Shown here one piece after another: positions 13,249-26,958 of a DNA stretch of 64,000 nucleotides. The number at the start of each line of letters is the position of its first letter. Within the stretch, counting starts at the first letter, position 1. Both the position numbers and the translations under genes were made by a program. The notes under the pieces are model-generated. The model searched no databases, was not told where the DNA came from, and was given only the letters and a program-made list of their open reading frames with translations. This stretch comes from Mimachlamys varia (taxonomy: Eukaryota; Mollusca; Bivalvia; Pectinida; Pectinidae): contig OX392541.1 of assembly GCA_947623455.1 (NCBI GenBank), positions 7,568,719 through 7,632,718 of the forward strand, written 5' to 3'.

Positions 13249-16200
13249 CAAGATAAGTATTATGTGACACAGGGGATCACAACTAATACACGGTATTATG
13301 TAACACAGGGGATTACAACTAATACACAGTATTATGTAACACAGGGGATCATAACTAATACACAGTATTATGAAACACATGGGTTTACAACTAAAACACA
13401 GTATTATGTAACACAGGGAATCACAACTAATACAGAGTATTATGTAACACGGGGAATCACAACTAATACACAGTATTATGTAACACGGGGAATCACAACT
13501 AATAAACAGTATTATGTAACACAGGGGATCACAACTAATACACAGTATTATGTAACACGGGGAATCACAACTAATACACAGTATTATGTAACACGGGGAA
13601 TCACAACTAATACACAGTATTGTGTAACACAGGGGGTCACAACTACTACACAGTACTATGTAACACGGGGAATCACAACTAATACACAGTATTATGTAAC
13701 ACAGGGGATTACAACTAATACACAGTATTATGTAACACAGGGGATTAAAACTAATACACAGTATTATGTAACACACATTAATATTATGTTATACAGGGGA
13801 TTACAACTAATACACAGCTTTATGTAACACACATTAATATTATGTTATACAGGGGATTACAACTAATACACAGCATTATGTAATACACATTAATATTATG
13901 TTATACAGGGGATTACAACTAATACACAGCTTTATGTAACACACATTAATATTATGTTATACAAGGGATTACAACTAATACACAGTATTATGTAACACAG
14001 GGAATTACAACTAATACACAGTATTATGTAACACAGGGAATCACAACTAATACACAGTATTATGTAACACGGGGAATCACAACTAATTCACAGTATTATG
14101 TAACACAGGGAATCAAAACTAATACACTGTATTATGTAACACAGGGGATTACAACTAATACACTGTATTATGTTACACGAGGAATCACAACTAATACACA
14201 GTATTATGTAACACAGGGAATCAAAACTAATACACTGTATTATGTAACACAGGGGATTACAACTAATACACAGTATTATGTAACACAGGGGATTACAACT
14301 AATACACAGTATTATGTAACACAGGGGATTACAACTAATACACAGTATTATGTAACACAGGGGATTACAACTAATACACTGTATTATGTTACACGAGGAA
14401 TCACAACTAATACACAGTATTATGTAACACAGGGAATCAAAACTAATACACTGTATTATGTAACACAGGGGATTACAACTAATACACAGTATTATGTAAC
14501 ACCGGGAATCACAACTAATACACAGTATTATGTAACACAGGGAATCAAAACTAATACACTGTATTATGTAACACAGGGGATTACAACTAATACACTGTAT
14601 TATGTTACACGAGGAATCACAACTAATACACAGTATTATGTAACACAGGGAATCAAAACTAATACACTGTATTATGTAACACAGGGGATTACAACTAATA
14701 CACAGTATTATGTTACACGAGGAATCACAACTAATACACAGTATTATGTAACACGGGGAATCAAAACTAATACACTGTATTATGTAACACAGGGGATTAC
14801 AACTAATACACTGTATTATGTAACACAGGGGGTCACAACTAATACACAGTATTATGTAACACAGGAAATTACAACTAATACACAGTATTATGTAACACAG
14901 GGGATAAAAACTTATACACAGTATTATATAACACGGGGAATTACAACTAATACACAGTATTATGTAACACAGGGAATTACAACTAAAACACAGTATTATG
15001 TAACACAGGGGATTACAACTAATACACAGTATTATGTAACACAGGGAATCACAACTAATACACAGTATTATGTAACACAGGGAATCACAACTAATACACT
15101 GTATTATGTAACACAGGGGATTACAACTAATACACAGTATTATGTAACACAGGGGATTACAACTAATACACAGTATTATGTAACACAGGGAATTGCAACT
15201 AAAACACAGTATTATGTAACACAGGGAATCACAACTAATACACAGTATTATGTAACACAGGGGATTACAACTAATACACTGTATTATGTAACACAGGGGA
15301 TTAAAACTAAAACACAGTATTATGTAACACGGAAATCACAACTAATACACAGTATTATGTAACACGGGGAATCACAATTAATACACAGTATTATGTAACA
15401 CGTGGAATTACAACTAATACACAGTATTATGTAACACAGGGAATCACAACTAATACACAGTATTATGTAACACGGGGAATCACAACTAATACACAGTATT
15501 ATGTAACACGGGGAATCACAACTAATACACAGTATTATGTAACAAGGGGAATCAAAACTAATACACAGTATTGTGTAACACAGGGAATCACAACTAATAC
15601 ACAGTATCATGTAACAAGGGGAATCAAAACTAATACACAGTATTGTGTAACACAGGGGATTACAACTAAAACACAGTATTATGTAACACGGGGAATCACA
15701 ACTAATACACAGTATTATGTAACACGGGGAATCACAACTAATACACAGTATTATGTAACACAGGGGATTACAACTAAAACACAGTATTATGTAACACAGG
15801 GAATTACAACTAAAACACAGTATTATGTAACACAGGGAATTACAACTAAAACACAGTATTATGTAACACAGGGTATCAAAACTTATACACAGTATTGTGT
15901 AACACAGGGAATCACAACTAATACACAGTATTATGTAACACAGGGGATTGCAACTAAAACACAGTATTATGTAACACAGGGAATTACAACTAAAACACAG
16001 TATTATGTAACACAGGAGGGAATTACAACTAAAACACAGTATTATGTAACACAGGGAATTACAACTAAAACACAGTATTATGTAACACAGGGGATTACAA
16101 CTAATACACAGTATTATGTAACACAGGGAATTGCAATCAAAACACAGTATTGTGTAACACAGGGAATCACAACTAATACACTGTATTATGTAACACAGGG

Positions 16201-16487
16201 AATCACAACTAATACACAGTATTATGTAACACGGGGAATCACAACTAATACACAGTATTGTGTAACACAGGGAATCACAACTAATACACAGTATTGTGTA
16301 ACACAGGGAATCACAACTAATACACAGTATTGTGTAACACAGGGAATCACAACTAATACACAGTATTATGTAACACGGGGAATCACAACTAATACACTGT
16401 ATTATGTAACACGGGGAATCACAACTAATACACAGTATTATGTAACACAGGGGATTACAACTAATACACTGTATTATGTAACAAGGT
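13249..16487. repeat. minisatellite, 36-bp unit, about 85-90 copies
   Basis: A 3.2-kb array of a 36-bp unit built on cagtattatgtaacacaggg followed by gattacaactaataca. Common variants are cagtattgtg, acacgggg, aatcacaac and ctgtattatg. Between about 13770 and 13985 the unit lengthens to 56 bp by an extra acacattaatattatgttat-type segment, present four times at 56-bp spacing. Because 36 is 12 codons, frames stay open on both strands (203 aa on +, 213 and 393 aa on -, with the Cys-rich period CYIILCISCDSP). Many variants change the amino acid in either frame, so I regard it as non-coding. Confidence 0.95.
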
Positions 16488-18299
16488 ATGTGTATAAACA
16501 AGTGGAACTCTATACAAGACTAACTTAAAGCCTAACACTCAAGAACTCGATTCCAATCATGGACACGCACAACTTAAATGTAGGCGACTCCTGTAAAGTG
16601 TGGGATATCCTGACTTGTATTGATCATTCGACGCTCCTCTCCAAAATGAAAATAAAATGCCCCTGAGTTTCACCGAGAAATCAATTGCAGTTAAAAAAAA
16701 CTGTTATCCGTTTACAAATAAAGTTAGTTAAATTTAACCTGAGTTGAGCATAATTATGATGAATTTTCAAGGTTGAAATGTATTGCCGGTATAGGTTTCA
16801 GATCAGACAAACCTATGTAAAATATATCTGACATTTATACGTGTTCGCTGGTACACAACTTGTTTACTGTAACTAAAACAGACTTTCATTAAAGGGTTGA
16901 TCTATAAATAGTTTCCAATCGACATATGCTGTCCGTCTATCCTTCTTTCCGTCTATGTTTGGCAGGTAATCCGTACCAAATTCACTTACTTTCTAAACCA
17001 CAAATACATTAGGCACGCGGAAAAGCCCGAGTCGAGTCGAGTCACAGAACAACAACATGTTTATATTTACATCATGGAAGTCAGGTGATCGAACTACGTT
17101 ACAAGGAAACTACTATTCTGTACAGACACTGTTAGGGTAATTACGCCAGTCACGGAAAGAAAAAAAAACAGACTTCTTTAGAAGCAATGAGTTTGGATTG
17201 TGTAAGCGACATGCTGAGGACACGTGCCAAATGACAGTGGCTTTCTAAGAAAAAAAAGTAGTTCATCGTGAAAACCACGACAACGAAATACGTGTATAGC
17301 TAATAGCTTGTAATAGGGCCATGTAGGCTTTTCACACACCCGATACGGATGCGTGTTTTTTTAGTATATCAATACCTTATTCGGGGAGGCATGGCTAACT
17401 GTATCGATGTTGTATTTAGTTTTAACTGTATTTATGGATAAATTAATGCAACATGTAGTACACCAACAGTAATATCGATAGTGTGATTCAGAAACAAGTA
17501 CAGTGTACATGTACTTACATTACATTGTCTCCGTGACTGTATCTTAGGCAAAGAATGGTCTTATCAACTGATTCATATGTGCGGGGTTCAAAAGAGGATA
17601 CTGTTGTAGATTTAACGACACATGTACAAGAATTTGGATACGTTTCGAAACCGAAAGCTGTATTCCACCTAAAGAAAACACATATTTTGATAAATCTTTT
17701 TGTCGTCATTTTAAGAGGTTATAATTCTTCGTGAGCAAATATGGTATTGTGACGTCACATTGAACACACAATATATGGACCAAATTAACGTAGACGTTTA
17801 TTGTGACTTGAGATCATTTGTTGCAATGATCTTAACTTCTCTTAGAATGGTGATCCGTGAATAGACTGAGTGTGTATTAATTGTAAATATGGTAATCAAA
17901 TAATACATGTAACCGTTGATATTAAGATATAACAGGACTCTTGCATGTGTAGAAATTTCAAATTTGGTACATTTTAGATTTTGTTTGCTTTGATACCTTT
18001 GAAATGCATTAGTTCTGGTGTTTAAGAGTATATACGGAACGTAGCATCAAATGCGCTTTTGAAATTGTATGTTCATTCATATATGTAGGTATATTTAGTG
18101 ACATATATAAAAATAAAAAGCAAAAAACTAAAAGCAAAAACAAACAAGCACCCACAAAAAAGTAAAAGCATGAAATTATTCTATAATTTCGTCCACAATA
18201 AACAGTATGCGAAGCATCACTTTTTTAGTCAGTGCCCATGCTTATAGAGTGCATATATACATGTGTAGCATCAATGACGTCTAGGTTAAAAGTACGCAT
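16488..18299. other. no gene seen
   Basis: AT-rich sequence with no supported gene or repeat. A short gagtcgagtcgagtc run lies near 17028. Confidence 0.55.
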
Positions 18300-18520
18300 A
18301 ATCACCGACTCCTCCTGTATTAGGGAGACTATTACGGCTTTAAACTTCGCCGTCCGCCGGGCCAGGGAAATGTAGAAGTTCACTCAATGTAATGGCCATT
18401 TTTCCATTGGAGTCGTGTCGCCGTTAGGGAGAACCGCTATAACTCGGCAACACTCCCCGTAGCCGCTAATCCGTCGGTTTGTATATAAAGTACAGAGTAT
18501 GGTAGACAGCAATGGACTGA
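18300..18520 (+). promoter_or_regulatory. possible promoter: GC-rich patch with TATA box
   Basis: A locally GC- and CpG-richer stretch (18340-18475) in AT-rich surroundings is followed by TATATAAAG at 18482-18490. The arrangement resembles an animal core promoter firing to the right. The nearest ATG (18499) is too close to the TATA box to be the translation start, and no coding exon was recognised downstream, so the call is tentative. Confidence 0.25.
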
Positions 18521-21500
18521 CAGCTGTAGTGATTTGTCAGAACCTCACGTCATCTGTCGTGCTTTTCCACAGTCATGATGACATAAAATAGCACTGGGAA
18601 TTCATATACTCAACATAAGAAAAAAATAAGGACAGATTCTTCATATCATTTACTTGTTTCCCCCAAGCAAAATGCTAATCGAACAAAACATTATGAAAGG
18701 GGAATTTCGTTTGAAGGAAAGTGTATGTTGGCAACAATTATTTTGGTTCTATAAGAAATTGGCATAGCGACGCGTATGTAGTGTAAGCTTTTCAAAGTTT
18801 ATAAAATACATTTAGATTAAAATATATCTGCGAAAACAGAAACAACACATGACGTTTATATTGCGTTACCTTGTATTTGCTCGTTTCCTGAACATTTCAT
18901 ATTAAGTTGTGCTGTAAATTACATTTCCCTTTCAGTTAAGCAAGTGTCAGTTGGTTCATTTTTCCCCTATAACTGTATATTAGAACGAAGTTGTTGGGTT
19001 AGATGTTGTAATACCAGCCACTAAATGCCCCCGTGACATCTAAATGAAATAACAATAGATATATGACATCCGGATTCCAAGACAAATCCATCCCGATCAA
19101 GTCCCTCGGCTGGTCCTCCGTTAGCCTGCCGTATTAAAACGGAAGTCACGTGGTATACATAATAAAATTGTCTACGTCATAAAACTGGCGCTCAATCAGT
19201 CTTATCAGATAGCTTACACGAAGTAATGTACGGCTGTGTCGCTTACCCAATAACGGGCTCGCCCAAGGGGAGTAACTCTTTTGTTAGAACAGAGCTCCGG
19301 ATAAGAAAACCCAAGGGATGCTATTAGACTATTGCATCCTGCTGCATATTATGTTTTCCAGGACTGGGCAATCAAAACTTCGTCAGATCTAAGTATAAAG
19401 AAAGATTAAGCTTAATCACACATCGTAAAATCTTAAAATAACGGTCATTATAAACATTTTAAATAAAACCGACCTAGCGAACCAAACGTCGAAAGATGGA
19501 TGTGTTTGGGATGGAGGGATGGCGGAGACAATCCCCGGAGACTTTTCCCTGCCAGCTATGTCCGACGCGTGTTGTATGGAGCGCGTCATTTACTCTATTG
19601 AACAGTATCGCAGATGGAAATGAAAATATTATTTCTACAATCTTATGGTGGTAATATTAATTTATTGAAAGGTGCTTCTGATAAAAACTAGAATGAATAT
19701 AACATGAATATATGATTTTGACTCGGAACTTTTCAGATATATACACATATGTGCGTGCGGGCTTTGGTTAAACGCGGTATAGCCTCATTTGATTATCATC
19801 GATCCATTTGATGGAAGATCCGAGAGAAAGCGGAGTGAGGGACACGTGGAGTTAACCTGAACACCAGGCGGCGTTGAGGTCTCGGCTGTAATGATACGCG
19901 TATAATACGTTCTATAAAACGATCAACACCTCCCCATAAAAAGGTTTATCAGGCATTCAATTAAATCAATTTCCATGATAACGTGAGATTCCAAATCGAA
20001 TTAAGTCTTCATTCGAACGAATGATGAAGTATATAGCCGTTAACATGGGCAAATATCCGGCGCGAAGGTGGCTAAATATAGAATGGTCGCTGCATGCTTA
20101 TTTAAACTAAATTCCACAACCATGAATTTCCCGGAGGGTCAATCAATGCATTTGGAACGCAATCAAAAAGCCCATTCACGATCTGTTTGAAACAATTCTA
20201 ATTTCATATATTCACAAGAATTTCAAAAGGTATCCCACTTTCAAATCGACAGGTTATTCCTTTCAAAGAACTTAATGAAGAACACATTGTATGTTTTTCT
20301 TTTGTTTTCTTTTGGTGAATTTACTCGATTGGTCCTTAACGTCATGCAAAACAATACTGTGAAATAAGATACATTTGTAATTGCGTGAGGCTAAAATTTC
20401 ATGGTTTCACTAAAAGAAAACATTGTAGGCATAATTCATAAAAATCGGCTGTTACGAGGACCTTCCTATATGTAGTATGTTTTTATTTTGACATATTCAC
20501 TTTTGAAGAAAGAGTATTGAAGTTTACGAAATATAAAAACTAACGGAAATATAGATAGGTAACAGGTAGCAATATAAAATCTGCCTTGCTCATAAACAGT
20601 ATATACAAACAGGTTAGGCACTAACAAGTTATTATGATCCTTTTCAAATCCAACAGATGAACATTAGGAGCGCTGGCTAAAATGTCACATCATTGGAATC
20701 TAACACAGTTGACGCTTCAGTTCACAATCCATTACGTAAAAATTATCTTCGACAATGTCGGATTTACCAGAAAATATTCTTGACATTCAAGATAATGTCT
20801 GGATGAACCAGAACACATTCTTATCCGATATCAACTACTTGAAAAAACAAATTGCACAAACTTTACACGATCAGTTCATTCAGAATTAGTTTGATCAGTC
20901 GGAAAACTCGTCACGAGGGCAAATGTATTTTTTAATAGCGTTTTGGTAGATTATCTCACACGACTAAACGAAAAAGACAAAATTAGAACCTCAAACATAA
21001 AACTTCTGGTCGAAACAGGAAGATGGACAGGTATTCAACGACAATACAGAATATTTCATATTTGTACTACAGGAGTAGGAGATGAATTTCATCTTTTTTA
21101 TATGTAATAGTAGTTAAGTAGTACAGTTCAGACAAAAATATATCCCTGCCTACTTTTACAAAATAAATGCAGACAATTACTTTAAAATGAAAGGAATGTT
21201 TACAATCTTTAATAAAAAAACCTGTTAATAAATATAAGCCCCCAATTCGTCCAAAAACTTTCTAGTCTGTTATATCACAATATTACGGTAATTTTTTAAG
21301 GAACTGCATGATGTATTTTTCCACCAGTGCTACATATATTGTAATCGATTATAACATAAATATATGTATGTATTGGTCGTCATTCTTCAAACATGAAAAA
21401 ATGAAATGTGACCTTTTCTTACACACACTTTGTGTCTGAGCGTATACAGAAATCTTGAAATCTTAAACGCATGTAAAACTCCCATTGAGGCGGACCGCTA

Positions 21501-23064
21501 GGGGTATCTGAAAAAAAATTGGCGTAGACGTGTAACCTGTGCATTGTGTGGTCAAAAACGAAACAATTTCAGTGTATAGTACAAGTAGGCCATACTTCAA
21601 TTCGCAACCATTTTTAATGAAAGCCAACACCGAGATATTCATGAAATATCTTTTTTAATTCAATTGACTTTTATTCCAAATAGTCTTTATTGCTTTTACT
21701 AAAGTGTATTTAAACCAACATCATTGCTTATTTACGTTCATAACTTTCACATAGAAGGATATCCCTCTCAGAAAATCCTCGTAAACAACAATGGTTCTCA
21801 TATATACATGTAAAATCGGTAGTTTTGACCACGAAATATGTAAAATAAAATCCTTTACAGTCTACAATTTACTTACAAACGCATCATCACCTTCTACGTA
21901 ATGGCTTTTACTTACGTGAACAGTACAATACAGTATCGCATGCAAACACTTATTGATCGATACAGTTTTACTTCCAGTGGATTAAGCGAGACAACCGTGA
22001 TAGCCTTAGCAGGAACGCTAACTGGACTGACGACAGTGTGCTTTATAAGCGTATGCATCATGCTTTGATAAATATGGTGTGTGTTAGAAATTCGGCCGAT
22101 AATAAAACTACTATGAATTTTTCAGCAAAAATTAATTTCCTGCAAAATAACGTGTATTGAGTAGTATGCATAATGCTTATTACGTATATATTTGAATGTT
22201 GGTGTCTGAAAGTAATATTCCAATAATTAAGATCCATGAAAGACAAATTCAAAAACAAAGCTGTATTATACTTCATGTTACTTGTGTAAAATAGAAAAGC
22301 TACAACAGCATACTTTCAAAAACCCTGAAAACAAAACCTAAGTGGTAAGTAAAATTAAACATGCTTGATTCCACCAGCTTATTTGCTCAGCAAAAATATT
22401 AATTTATTTTTAAAACCACATGCATGAAATACACTTTAATTTTGTATCTTGAATTAAATTACTGATTCAAAATCCAATCGTGTAAATGACAACATCCATT
22501 GTTTATTGTGGCTCGAAAATTTAAGATGTAAGAGCTGATATTTGGACGGAACTCGTATTAATAACCCTACATAAAAGTACATATACTTTCGAAAACCTTT
22601 CATGAATGACACTCTTTTTCATTTCAAACTAAGCATTCTCAACACCAGACAAAATCTCTATTATCTTCCAGGGCGGCGATGTAGTCACAAAGAAAACGAG
22701 ATGATACTCTATAATAATGAATATTTCCCGATTATATGCCTATTAACAAGGTCCTTCCCGAACGCAAAAAATGCACGTATACCACACTGTATCGTTTCTT
22801 TAATATTTTGGACCAAACAAATTACCGGACTCTGGAGCCTGGAGACCCTTGTTAATGCCAAACAAAGTCCGGACATGCTCCTTTAATGGCGAGAGAGTAT
22901 TACACATGTCATTCGTTTGTGCTGGGTTGTGATGTAGGACCTTGGAGGACGATAACTTCATCAGCTCGTTCGATCCTTAGCTTGCCAATCATTACCGTGT
23001 CTGATAGGTCTGTGACCTGTGGCATCGGCTTACAGACTTGCAGACAAATAAGTTTGATTAGTTA
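18521..23064. other. no gene seen
   Basis: About 4.5 kb without a supported gene. A 52-codon frame beginning MDVFGMEGWRRQ at 19495 lies in a GC-richer patch but has no splice or homology support. Other frames are short and AT-driven. Confidence 0.5.
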
Positions 23065-23660
23065 TTGAGTACCCCCCTTCTCCTTTCAATATAACTCATT
23101 TCCCCCTTTTCTCATTCTCGGTATCCCCTTCCCCTATCAATATCCGCCTTCTATCTTTTAATCTCATCTGTTTTTGTCCCTTCCACGTCTATCCCCCTCT
23201 CTTGCGCTCTTCTCTTTGCATATATATTCCCTTCTCTCTATCCCTTTTCCCCTACTAAGTATACCCCACTTACTTCATCCTAACCTAAGCTCGCTCGTCT
23301 TTCCTTTATCTTCCGCTCTTACCTGTTTTTCTATTCCCTCACATTTTCCTCTCTTACAGTACCCCTCTCATTCGCTCCCCACCCCCAATCTTCTTCTCTT
23401 CATCTATCTTACCATCTTCTTCCTAAATCTCCCTCCCTTACCCATGTCTTCCCGATTTTCTTTTCTTACTGTCTCTATTCAATTCCTTCTCTATTGTTCC
23501 CCTTTGTCAATTTCCTCTCCGTGATCTTCTCTTACACTTCCTTGTCTCTTCTTTTATGTCTTGTTTAGCTCATTCTAGAATGGCAACTACTAAACCCACC
23601 ACTACCATTCGTTCTTCCTAGATTCCCCTACCCCTCCCCCTCCCCAAACCACTGCTCAGT
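23065..23660 (+). other. pyrimidine-rich strand tract
   Basis: For nearly 600 bases the + strand is strongly enriched in C and T, with runs such as cccccttctcctttc and ccctcattcgctccccaccc. The sequence is not a simple tandem repeat. The 116-residue frame at 23174-23524 (Leu/Ser/Pro-rich) is a by-product of this composition. The tract could form unusual structure or be a decayed polypyrimidine microsatellite; no function can be assigned. Confidence 0.7.
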
Positions 23661-24130
23661 CCAAGGTCCTGTCACTTTGACCATGGACGACAGGCCAGAC
23701 AATTCAATAACATACATGAAAACTTTAGAACAATACCCATCATACAACGTTTACCAGATATGTCCGCCTAGCTAAGTACTTTACGTTCTCGGCTTCTCCT
23801 TCAGAATCGTTTAGCAGATATGTTACATCAGTGTTTGATTACTTGTGAGTTTATGAAGAATGTACCACTCTTCCTTTCGTCACTTCGGCTTTCGAGCACA
23901 ACCACAAACTGTCCACGTCTTTGATTGCATTAGCTGCTGCATTGTAATTATACGTAAAAACAACAGATCTAATGGTATTGCATTGAAGGAATTTTGTCAG
24001 TTAAGACTAGATACATATAATACAAATATTAAATCTACTAGGTGGTGATCATAATTCATAGGCCATTTAAGCTAACAAGCCCTCTTCGATGTTACCAGTT
24101 GTTAATATAGAAGTAAATGAGTTTAAGTGT
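23661..24130. other. no gene seen
   Basis: Spacer between the pyrimidine-rich tract and the 40-bp array, with no recognisable feature. Confidence 0.55.
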
Positions 24131-24733
24131 CAAGACAATAACATATCGATACCTTTATCTCACAATATTCACTAACAGTAAAATGTCGAGACTTTTAACT
24201 CACATTGTACACTAACAGTAAAATGTTGAGGCTTTTATCTCACAATATTCACTAACAGTAAAATGCCGGGACTTTTAACTCACATTGTACACTAACAGTA
24301 AAATGTTGAGGCTTTTATCTCACAATATTCACTAACAGTAAAATGCCGGGACTTTTAACTCACATTGTACACTAACAGTAAAATGTTGAGGCTTTTATCT
24401 CACAATATTCACTAACAGTAAAATGTCGAGACTTTTATCTCAAATGATACACTAATAGTAAAATGTCGAGACTTTTATCTCAAATAATACACTAATAGTA
24501 AAATGTCGAGACTTTTATCTGACAATATTCACTAACAGTAAAATGTCGAGACTTTTATCTCAAATGATACACTAACAGTAAAATGTCGAGACTTTTATCT
24601 CAAATGATACACTAATAGTAAAATGTCGAGACTTTTATCTCAAATGATACACTAACAGTAAAATGTCGAGACTTTTGTGTGACAATATACACTAATAGTA
24701 AAATGTCGAGACTTTTATCTCACATTATACATG
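24131..24733. repeat. minisatellite, 40-bp unit, about 15 copies
   Basis: Tandem 40-bp units built on actaacagtaaaatgtcgag followed by acttttatctcacaatattc. In the left part two variants (ccgggacttttaactcac-type and ttgaggcttttatctcac-type) alternate as an 80-bp dimer for about three rounds. The right part is a simpler array with caaatgatac variants. Confidence 0.93.
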
Positions 24734-25518
24734 AACACCAACTTGGGGTATTTCTGTGAAATGACAACCAAAGTCCAATCTTCTGTAGAAAAATGTAATT
24801 TTACATATTACACTTTGCCTACACTGTATGTTTCTGTTAAAATCCGATAAAAATGAAAGACTTTGATGTCTTACCGATAGGCATTGCACTTGAAGTTGAG
24901 GCTGAACTTGTTTATTTGTGTCACTAAATGAGTTTCTTGCAAGCCATATGTTACAACATTTTGTCGGTATAAACCTCATTTAGATTCTGAAAACATATCG
25001 TGCTTTTATCAGAAGCCAGGAGAGAGTGGTAATACATTGGCATCGAAATGGATTGTTTTGATATGTATGCAGTGTATTGCCAAATCACGCACTCTACAGT
25101 ATAAATGGGGTTATTCAGAGGCACCTGATGACATGCTTGATAGATGAAAACGCTTTTGGAAAGAAAGCTACCTAAGCATTCCTACAAAAACATTTGCTAA
25201 AAGGACTATCTAGAATTGAAAATATATCCCATTTCATTGAATGCGTTTTGTCAAAACCTTGATACATGAAAGAGAAATCTAGCACTTTATCCTATAGTAC
25301 ATAGCTCAATTGAATCTAGATATTGCAAACAATGCATGTATTGCTACTACAACTATTTGCTTTATTACATATATCCTGTAATCGCTCGTAGTTATTACCA
25401 GTATTAGTTTAATTGCCGCGAGCATAGAGGTTTAATAATGAAATGTTTTTATTTATTTATCAAATTATCACAACATTAATATTATTAAACTATCAAAAAT
25501 ATTAGTACACTGCTTACA
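24734..25518. other. no gene seen
   Basis: AT-rich spacer between two minisatellites, with no supported gene. Confidence 0.55.
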
Positions 25519-25905
25519 TTTTTATTATTTCAATACTGATATACACTGGTATTATGTTTTATACGTTTTTATCATTTCAATACTGATATACACTTGTATT
25601 ATGTTTTATACGTTTTTATCATTTCAATACTGATATACACTTGTATTATGTTTTATACGTTTTTATTGTTTCAATACTGATATACACTTGTATTATGTTT
25701 TATACGTTTTTATTGTTTCAATACTGATATACACTTGTATTATGTTTTATACGTTTTTATTGTTTCAATATTGATATACACTTGTATTATGTTTTATACG
25801 TTTTTATTGTTTCAATACTGATATACACTTGTATTATGTTTTATACGTTTTTATTGTTTCAATACTGATATACACTTGTATTATGTTTTATACGTTTTTA
25901 TTGTT
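25519..25905. repeat. minisatellite, 47-bp unit, about 8 copies
   Basis: Eight very similar tandem copies of a 47-bp unit containing ttcaatactgatatacactt and gttttatacgtttttat. They differ at only a few positions (ttatcat/ttattgt), so the array looks recently expanded or homogenised. A + strand frame enters its last copy at 25829 but has no independent support. Confidence 0.93.
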
Positions 25906-26021
25906 TACGGAAGCGTCATCTTTATACCACCGTGTGATTATTCCAGCATGGTTTAACATTGAACAACGTGTAGATGCTGTAAATATTCACCGTTTTCATT
26001 TTGCTGAAGCTCTTGATGCTT

Positions 26022-26096
26022 TCTACATCAGCAAGCATTATGTTTCTACATCAGCAAGCATTATGTTTCTACATCAGCAAGCATTATGTTTCTACA
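26022..26096. repeat. 23-bp unit, three copies
   Basis: Three perfect or near-perfect tandem copies of tctacatcagcaagcattat followed by gtt, with a partial fourth beginning tctacat. The flanks are unrelated. Confidence 0.9.
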
Positions 26097-26451
26097 TAAC
26101 ATGTCCAGTCTACACCGACATTGGACATTCATTCGATAACCATTGTCCTACAAACTAGAGGTATTTTCCAATAACCATACTTGAGATCGTGCTAAATTTA
26201 TATGACGTCAACAACAATACACGTTGGCAAAGATATGCAAATTATCCAGTTCGAGTCACAGTTGTACAACAATGAACAAGTGCGGAGTAAAACACAATTC
26301 ATGCAAACTTTATGCTGTTACATTTATTGAACCCTTTTCACGTTTGTGAGTTTTTAAATGAAATCTATGTCTGCAGATGGGGCTATATTAATAAGAATAG
26401 TTATGAACTATTTACAGAAAAATACTGTAAATATAACGATTAAATATAAGG

Positions 26452-26590
26452 ATTAACCTTATATTCTGTTTGGTTTATGAGATCATTCATCCAATGGAAC
26501 AGTCGGTAAATTTAACGTCAACGCAATGCAATTTACCTCGTGCTCCATTGGAATTAAGATCTCATAAACTAAAAAAAATATAAGATTAAT
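26452..26590. mobile_element. foldback MITE-like element, 139 bp
   Basis: Left arm 26452-26501 and right arm 26542-26590 are reverse complements over about 50 bp with scattered mismatches. Shared blocks are ttatatt, gtttatgagatc and ccaatgga. The pairing continues inside through ggtaaatt (26505) and aatttacc (26530-26537) to a loop of about 17 bases. The whole unit can fold into one long hairpin, typical of a non-autonomous terminal-inverted-repeat element. No coding capacity is present. Confidence 0.75.
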
Positions 26591-26904
26591 AATTGAGTGT
26601 ATTCATTTTTATAAATTAAGTCATATATGTTGTTTGATTTGCTTTATTGTCAAACATGTAAATAATATACTTTTCTCTGCCTTTAGGACAGAAGTCAAGA
26701 TATAGGTCGGGAACAGACTCAGGTAAGATATTTCTTTATCATATGTACTAAGTGTGTGATAGTTCCATGTTGTTGATTACGAAGTAGTCTTGAAGTCGTA
26801 ATTGATGTCGTGTAATTGTGTGTATATTTCCTATATTGAATTCAGAAACGTGGTATAAATCTGTTACTCACATCACGTTGATAGCAATTCGTGTGACTAG
26901 AACT

Positions 26905-26958
26905 ACAACATCATGTGATCTTACAACATCATGTGATCTTACAACATCATGTGATCTT
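26905..26958. repeat. 18-bp unit, three copies
   Basis: Three tandem copies of acaacatcatgtgatctt. A short local duplication. Confidence 0.9.

Noticed and set aside
15320..16501. 393-aa Cys-rich - strand repeat protein (CYIILCISCDSP)
   Set aside because: Produced by the 36-bp minisatellite. The + strand is open over parts of the same array, and there is no signal peptide or evidence of selection.
19495..19653. 52-codon frame beginning MDVFGMEGWRRQ
   Set aside because: Short, without recognisable homology or splice signals. Its GC-richer context alone is not enough.
23174..23524. 116-residue Leu/Ser/Pro-rich protein
   Set aside because: Explained by the pyrimidine-rich strand; it has no domain character.
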